This document shows, one piece after another, positions 59,955 through 64,000 of a stretch of DNA of 64,000 bases. Under the pieces are notes generated by a model. It worked only from the letters and a program-made list of their open reading frames with translations. It was not told where the DNA came from and ran no database searches. A program made the translations under genes and the position numbers. This DNA is from Phycisphaeraceae bacterium (GTDB lineage: Bacteria; Planctomycetota; Phycisphaerae; Phycisphaerales; Phycisphaeraceae), in assembly GCA_040222855.1 (NCBI GenBank), contig JAVKCD010000025.1, forward strand, positions 186,001-250,000, read 5' to 3'. Position 1 is the stretch's first letter. The number at the start of each line of letters is the position of its first letter.

Positions 59955-60028
59955 GTTAGGTAAAATTTTGGGTAAGGGGCTTGCGGCGTGTCGATAGATC
60001 AGTTAGGTTCTTGTTCACCTTACCTAAC
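59955..60028 (+). promoter_or_regulatory. Repeated GTTAGGT motif in the recA upstream region
   Basis: AGTTAGGTAA at 59954-59963 and AGTTAGGTTC at 60001-60010 are direct copies. TTACCTAAC at 60020-60028 is an inverted copy, making a 9-base inverted repeat with the first and a 7-base one with the second. The position directly before recA suggests a damage-response operator, but the motif is not a standard LexA box. The rest of 59822-60125 includes the pirin operators and no gene. Confidence 0.5.
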
Positions 60029-60125
60029 CCCAACATTGACGCTAGAAGGAGCCTCCCCTATGGTGACCGCAACAGTCCAAACTGCCCCGAATGGCCAAGC
60101 CCGGGGCTCGAAACGAGGAGTCAGC

Positions 60126-61205
60126 ATGGCACGCACGGGAACCGATGCGGTGGATCGTGAGAAGAAGCAGTCTCTTGAGCGGGCGTTGTCGGCCATTGAC
60201 AAGAGCTTTGGCAAGGGCTCGATCATGCGGCTGGATGACGACCCGTCCAAGCTGATCCCTGGGATCGCGACGGGCTCGATCAGCCTGGATTTGGCTCTGG
60301 GCGGGCGTGGTATACCCCGGGGGCGCGTGATCGAGATTTTTGGGCCTGAGTCGTCGGGCAAGACGACGTTGGCCCTGCACACGATCGCGAGCACTCAGAA
60401 AACCGGTGGGATGGCAGCGTTCATCGACGCGGAGCATGCTCTGGACCCGACTTGGGCTCGCAAGCTCGGCGTGAAGCTCGAGGACCTGCTGGTCTCGCAG
60501 CCGGACACCGGTGAACAGGGGCTGGAGATCTGCGAGATGCTGGTCCGCTCGAATGCTGTGGACATTGTCGTCGTGGACTCGGTGGCGGCTTTGATTCCGC
60601 GGGCTGAGATCGAGGGTGAGATGGGTGATTCGCACGTTGGCTTGCAGGCCCGCCTGATGAGTCAGGCACTGCGGAAGCTGACGGGGGCGATCAACCGGTC
60701 GTCGACCACGGTGGTGTTCATCAACCAGATCCGCGAGAAGATTGGCGTGATGTTTGGTAATCCGGAGACGACGCCGGGTGGGCGAGCGCTGAAGTTTTAC
60801 GCCTCGGTCAGGATCGATATTCGTCGGACCGGCTCGATCAAGGAAGCTGACGTGGCGGTCGGCAACCGGGTGCGGGCCAAGGTCGTGAAGAACAAGGTCG
60901 CCCCGCCTTTCCGTCAGGCCGAGTTCGACATCATGTTCAACGAGGGCATCAGTGCTACAGGCGACCTGATCGACCTGGGAGTCGAGACCGAGGTTGTTCA
61001 GAAATCCGGGGCCTGGTTCAGCTTCGGCGAGGTCCGGCTCGGCCAAGGCCGGGAGAACTCCAAGAAGTTCATTGGTGAGAACCCTGATCTGTTCGAGGAG
61101 ATCAAGCAGAAAGTGCTGGAGGCCAAGGGCATCGCTGGCAAAGCCGAGGAGGTGGAGGCTATCGCTGGCGATGATGATGCGAAGGACGTGGAGGAGTCGT
61201 CCTGA
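60126..61205 (+). CDS. recA: Recombinase RecA
   Basis: 359 residues from ATG 60126 with GAGGAG five bases upstream. ATG 60060, with AAGGAG eight bases upstream, would add 22 residues not found in RecA, though its site is equally good. RecA hallmarks: FGKGSIMRL, Walker A GPESSGKT at 73-80, [17 protein letters not shown], Walker [13 protein letters not shown], the L1/L2 region with [20 protein letters not shown], and [20 protein letters not shown]. The acidic tail ([12 protein letters not shown]) is typical. It coats single-stranded DNA for strand exchange and SOS co-protease activity. GTTAGGT repeats upstream may control it. Confidence 0.97.
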   Translation: MARTGTDAVDREKKQSLERALSAIDKSFGKGSIMRLDDDPSKLIPGIATGSISLDLALGGRGIPRGRVIEIFGPESSGKTTLALHTIASTQKTGGMAAFIDAEHALDPTWARKLGVKLEDLLVSQPDTGEQGLEICEMLVRSNAVDIVVVDSVAALIPRAEIEGEMGDSHVGLQARLMSQALRKLTGAINRSSTTVVFINQIREKIGVMFGNPETTPGGRALKFYASVRIDIRRTGSIKEADVAVGNRVRAKVVKNKVAPPFRQAEFDIMFNEGISATGDLIDLGVETEVVQKSGAWFSFGEVRLGQGRENSKKFIGENPDLFEEIKQKVLEAKGIAGKAEEVEAIAGDDDAKDVEESS

Positions 61206-61381
61206 GCGTCGCCCCCCCTTACCCCGCGTCCGCGGTTCCGACCACTGAGTTGGTGGCGTGGGTGCGAGGGGACACGATTCGCGGTCTGCTCCGGCTGTGA
61301 GTCGTGGTGCCAGGGCAGTGCGCCCCGTCGGTGGCGTTTCACGCTTGTTCCACCGGCGGGGGCGACCTGTCCGATAGATTG

Positions 61382-61639
61382 ATGGTGAAAAGAAGGCCCA
61401 GAGACATCGTGGACATCGACGGGCTCCGCCTGCAGCATCATGCTCAAGGTGAGTCGGATGAGTTCGAGCCCCGGCGGCGGTGGATCGCTGTCTTTTGGCG
61501 CTGCTGCGGGAGGTACTCGCGGATCTACATCAACCGGCAGGGGCATTCCTACGAGGGGCACTGCCCTAACTGCGCCCGGCTGGTGCGAGCCCGCATTGGG
61601 GATAGCGGGACGGCGGCGAGGTTTTTTGTGGCGGAGTGA
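61382..61639 (+). CDS. Small zinc-ribbon-like protein conserved in planctomycetes
   Basis: 85 residues from ATG 61382. The C-terminal half has FWRCCGRYSRIYINRQGHSY followed by EGHCPNCARLVRARIG, two Cys pairs that could bind zinc, and ends TAARFFVAE. Short proteins with this CCGRYSRIY...CPxC pattern seem to recur in planctomycetes; the function is unknown to me. It lies 176 bases after recA. The 61206-61381 gap shows no gene or clear terminator. Confidence 0.7.
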   Translation: MVKRRPRDIVDIDGLRLQHHAQGESDEFEPRRRWIAVFWRCCGRYSRIYINRQGHSYEGHCPNCARLVRARIGDSGTAARFFVAE

Positions 61640-61772
61640 GGGGGGACAGGTCAGTCGTAGGTAAGAGGAGGTGGCCGTGGTTGATGCGGTAGGGTCGGAG
61701 GCGCTCGACGGCGGTGTGGATGAAGTCGTCGGGGGTCACGGGATGTGGGCTGTACGGATTGAGTTCAGTCAC
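61566..61772 (-). CDS. Possible small protein coupled to the upstream 214-residue gene
   Basis: 68 residues from GTG 61772, which overlaps the stop of the gene ending at 61765 by eight bases. The first ~45 residues (TPDDFIHTAVERLRPYRING-type, with high C/G third positions) look like real coding sequence. The end, however, overlaps the convergent zinc-ribbon gene by 74 bases on the opposite strand. No family recognised. It could be a genuine translationally coupled gene or chance. Confidence 0.35.
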   Translation of the reverse strand: MTELNPYSPHPVTPDDFIHTAVERLRPYRINHGHLLLPTTDLSPLTPPQKTSPPSRYPQCGLAPAGRS

Positions 61773-62409
61773 GACTCAGGGTCCTGCGGTGGCGGTTGGC
61801 CATCTCGGCGTGGGCTTTGAAGTCGCGTTCTTGAGACTCACGACGCTCTGGATCCGACTCGGAAAACTCGCTTTTCCACTCTTCCATATGACGGTCCCAG
61901 TTCTGCCAGAGTTGCTCAAGGCTTGTCTGGGTGGCGTCCTCGATGAACGCGCGTGTGCCAGCGAGGAGGTAACAGTCGTAGTCAAAGCTATCGAAAACAA
62001 CAGCGTCGTGTGTGCGATTGGTTATTAATACGTCGCCGACAAATGGTGTATCCCACACGTAATCACGAAGATCATCCTCGATCAGATTTAGCTCTGCGAT
62101 GATCGATGTGGGCTTTGGTGCTGACTCACCATCGAAGATCCTCCCCTCGAAACTTTCGGGTTCGAGTAAGTGTGTAAGACTCGCAGTACAGCCCAATAAG
62201 CAGGATCGATTTCCGTGCTTGCGAAGGGCTGTCAAAAGCGGGCGCGAGGCCTCTAGATCTTCTCTATCTATTTTCGCCTCAGGTAATGGAACCACAAGGA
62301 GGCCTTGCTCGATGAACCAGTCTGCATCAAGGTCGCACATCGTGTTGAGCATCTTCGATATGGTGAGCTGATGCCGCGTGAGTTCCTGACCTCGGAGTAA
62401 GCGTGGCAT
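61765..62409 (-). CDS. Unknown cytoplasmic protein
   Basis: 214 residues with no signal peptide or membrane helix. Segments such as TISKMLNTMCDLDADWFIEQ, NLIEDDLRDYVWDTPFVGDV and ITNRTHDAVVFDSFDYDCYL suggest a mixed alpha/beta protein with a charged helical C-terminus. Base composition is lower in GC and less codon-biased than in the neighbours. I recognise no family. It begins 66 bases from the end of the antiporter gene and may be co-transcribed with it. Confidence 0.65.
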   Translation of the reverse strand: MPRLLRGQELTRHQLTISKMLNTMCDLDADWFIEQGLLVVPLPEAKIDREDLEASRPLLTALRKHGNRSCLLGCTASLTHLLEPESFEGRIFDGESAPKPTSIIAELNLIEDDLRDYVWDTPFVGDVLITNRTHDAVVFDSFDYDCYLLAGTRAFIEDATQTSLEQLWQNWDRHMEEWKSEFSESDPERRESQERDFKAHAEMANRHRRTLSRD

Positions 62410-62475
62410 GTGGCGTGCTTGGGAGGAGGGTGTTCTATGAGACGCTGTCGGGTCTGTTGTGGTGGGCGTAGCGGG

Positions 62476-64000
62476 TCAGACTTCCTTAGGTGGGTGGGTG
62501 GGGTCGGCGTCGTCGGGTTCGTCTGCTTCGGAGGGCGTGGAGGTTCCGACGTTGAGGGCGGCGAGCATCTCGGTTGAGGTCTTGGCGGTTGCGACGCGTT
62601 GACGGATGGCGGGGGTGGCGAAGGTTCGGGCGATGAGGCCGAGGAGTTCGATCTGTTCTTCGGGTTGATCCGGTGAGGTGAGGATCATAAAGATGAGTTG
62701 GGCCGGGCGGCCGTCGCGGGCATTGAAGTCGATGCCCCATCGGGAGGTTGCGACGATCAGACAGGTCTTGGCGAGGCCGTCGAGTCGTGCGTGCGGCACG
62801 GCGAGACCGTTGGGCAGGCCGGTGGGCATAATATGTTCGCGGGTGATGACCATACGCTCGATGGTCGTGGCGTCAATGCCGGTGATCTCGGTGGCTCGAC
62901 GAGCCATGACGCCGATGGCCTGATCCCGGCTAGCGGCGTCGGGCTCGATGATGATGTTCTTATCAGTGAGGTAGTTCTGCAGTTTTTTCTGGGTCTTCCC
63001 GCCTAGGACCCACTGGATGAGCGGTCCGGCCATCAATGAGGTACCGAGCGCCATGATGACGATCGCGACCATCAGCTCCTGGCTGATAAGTCCGGCTTCC
63101 AGAGCGAGTTGCCCGAGGATGATGCCAACCGCGCCCTGGGCGGCCATTCCGAAGCCGGTTGCCCAGGATTCCTTCATGCTCAGGCCAGCCAGTCGTGCCC
63201 CGAGGACGCAGCCGGTGATTTTGCCGACGAGGGCCACGACGATGACCAGGACGACCAGCCCGATGTTGAAGTTGGCGGCGAAGTTGATGCCGATGCCGAT
63301 GGAGGCAAAGAACAGTGGGGCGGCGATGTTGGAGATGAACTGGTTGATGGTGTCGCGGGTGCGTTCGGTGAGGTGGTGGGAGTCTCCGATGGCCACGCCG
63401 GCGATGAAGGCTCCGAAGATGGAGTGAACGCCGAGCGATTCGGTTGCTGCAGAACAGAGCATGGCGACGAAGACCACAAAACTCAGGACCCCGCCTGGCC
63501 ACGACCAGTGGGCCTGCACATAGGGCAGGGCGCGATGGAGGAGGCCACGACCTGCTGAGAGCATGAAGACGAGGAAGGCCAGTGTCAGTGCGATGATCAT
63601 CCAGACCGGCATGGCGTCGGCGGACTGGTCGGCAATCAGTGCGAGCACGACCGCGAAGCCGATCCAGCCGATCAGGTCGTTGAGCATCGCGGAGGCGATG
63701 ATGAGTGCGCCGAGATCGGACTTGGCGAGGTTGAGGTCCATGAGGATTTTGGCGATGACCGGCAGGGCGGTGATGGACAGGGCGATGCCAAAGAAAATGG
63801 CAAAGGCGAGGCCGTGTTCGTTGTCCTGATTGCCGAGCATGACGGGGGCGTTCATCGCGAGGGTGATGCCGATGGTCATGGGGAGTGCGACGCCCAGGGC
63901 GCTCACGGCGGCGGTGGCTTTGCCCTGGCGCCAGACTGTTTCGAGATCGACCTCAAGGCCAACCACGAGCAGCAGAAGGGTCGCGGAGATGATGATGACG
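62476..64000 (-). CDS. Cation/proton antiporter (CPA2, Kef-like) fused to PTS EIIA domain, 5-prime truncated
   Basis: The frame is open through the right edge (it reads SATLLLLVVGLEVDLE there), so only the last ~507 residues are visible. About ten membrane segments with GLEVDLE, ALPVIAKIL, GWIGFAVVLAL and VHSIFGAFIAGVAIGDSHHL identify a monovalent cation/proton antiporter-2 exchanger. After a linker (LGGKTQKKLQNYLTDKN) comes a fructose/nitrogen-type PTS EIIA domain with its phosphorylatable His in GLAVPHARL and LIFMILTSPDQPEEQIELL. The phosphorylation state may regulate ion exchange in response to carbon or energy supply. A short Glu/Asp-rich tail ends it. Confidence 0.9.
   Translation of the reverse strand, partial: VIIISATLLLLVVGLEVDLETVWRQGKATAAVSALGVALPMTIGITLAMNAPVMLGNQDNEHGLAFAIFFGIALSITALPVIAKILMDLNLAKSDLGALIIASAMLNDLIGWIGFAVVLALIADQSADAMPVWMIIALTLAFLVFMLSAGRGLLHRALPYVQAHWSWPGGVLSFVVFVAMLCSAATESLGVHSIFGAFIAGVAIGDSHHLTERTRDTINQFISNIAAPLFFASIGIGINFAANFNIGLVVLVIVVALVGKITGCVLGARLAGLSMKESWATGFGMAAQGAVGIILGQLALEAGLISQELMVAIVIMALGTSLMAGPLIQWVLGGKTQKKLQNYLTDKNIIIEPDAASRDQAIGVMARRATEITGIDATTIERMVITREHIMPTGLPNGLAVPHARLDGLAKTCLIVATSRWGIDFNARDGRPAQLIFMILTSPDQPEEQIELLGLIARTFATPAIRQRVATAKTSTEMLAALNVGTSTPSEADEPDDADPTHPPKEV

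Noticed and set aside
10-64000. CRISPR array, transposase, integrase or prophage genes
   Set aside because: No regularly spaced identical repeats and no recombinase-like protein motifs were seen; the Gly-Met DNA repeats are protein-coding low-complexity tracts.

Overview
The window looks like chromosomal DNA of a GC-rich planctomycete, most likely of class Phycisphaerae. The signs are many PEP-CTERM sorted secreted proteins, several with dockerin-like calcium-binding repeats of the form DLIDLSxLAxNFG; a prepilin-like protein of the planctomycete type; a PilM-type operon rich in Gly-Met repeats; weak or absent Shine-Dalgarno sites before many genes; and conserved planctomycete small proteins. 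This assignment is inference from gene content. No 16S rRNA gene is present.

Left part (1-8.5 kb): a two-partner secretion pair (tpsB, then the start of a tpsA exoprotein that runs off the left edge), then a small surface-polysaccharide locus: a glycosyltransferase on the minus strand and, divergently, a flippase, a nitroreductase-family protein and a polysaccharide pyruvyl transferase with overlapping ends. A tRNA-Ala(CGC) follows. 8.8-15.8 kb: a PEP-CTERM protein and a three-gene operon (pilM plus two inner-membrane proteins) for a type IV pilus or type II secretion platform. 15.8-19.8 kb: a minus-strand operon of a Gfo/Idh/MocA oxidoreductase, two CNNM/CBS (CorC-HlyC) membrane proteins and a small nuclease-fold-like protein. 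19.9-25.1 kb: pdxA, an SGNH hydrolase, a squalene-cyclase-like repeat protein, a PilZ protein, a universal stress protein and a Nudix hydrolase. 25.2-28.7 kb: a TPR protein carrying two RNA polymerase alpha-CTD-like domains, then a compact operon of four unrecognised envelope proteins.

28.8-45.2 kb reads as an alpha-glucan utilisation locus. It contains an esterase with a glycogen-binding-like domain, a fasciclin/CBM48-like protein, a secreted GH13 amylase with dockerin repeats and PEP-CTERM, PEP-CTERM surface proteins, a LacI regulator, a second GH13 enzyme, and an importer whose binding protein and first permease are one polypeptide. No ATPase for this importer is in the window. 45.4-53 kb: a prepilin-like protein, a PEP-CTERM/dockerin protein and a very large PEP-CTERM metalloprotease-like protein with a repetitive body. 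53-64 kb: a GDP-mannose 3,5-epimerase very like the plant enzyme, a membrane-anchored toroid-like protein, a large secreted zinc metalloprotease, pirin, recA, a small zinc-ribbon-like protein, two unknowns, and a cation/proton antiporter fused to a PTS EIIA domain that runs off the right edge.

The strongest large-scale signal is a sharp reversal of strand composition near 28.0 kb. To the left the plus strand is C-rich whatever the gene direction; to the right it is G-rich. This is the sign change expected at a replication origin, although I see no dnaA gene or clear DnaA boxes. No CRISPR array, rRNA operon, transposase or prophage was seen.
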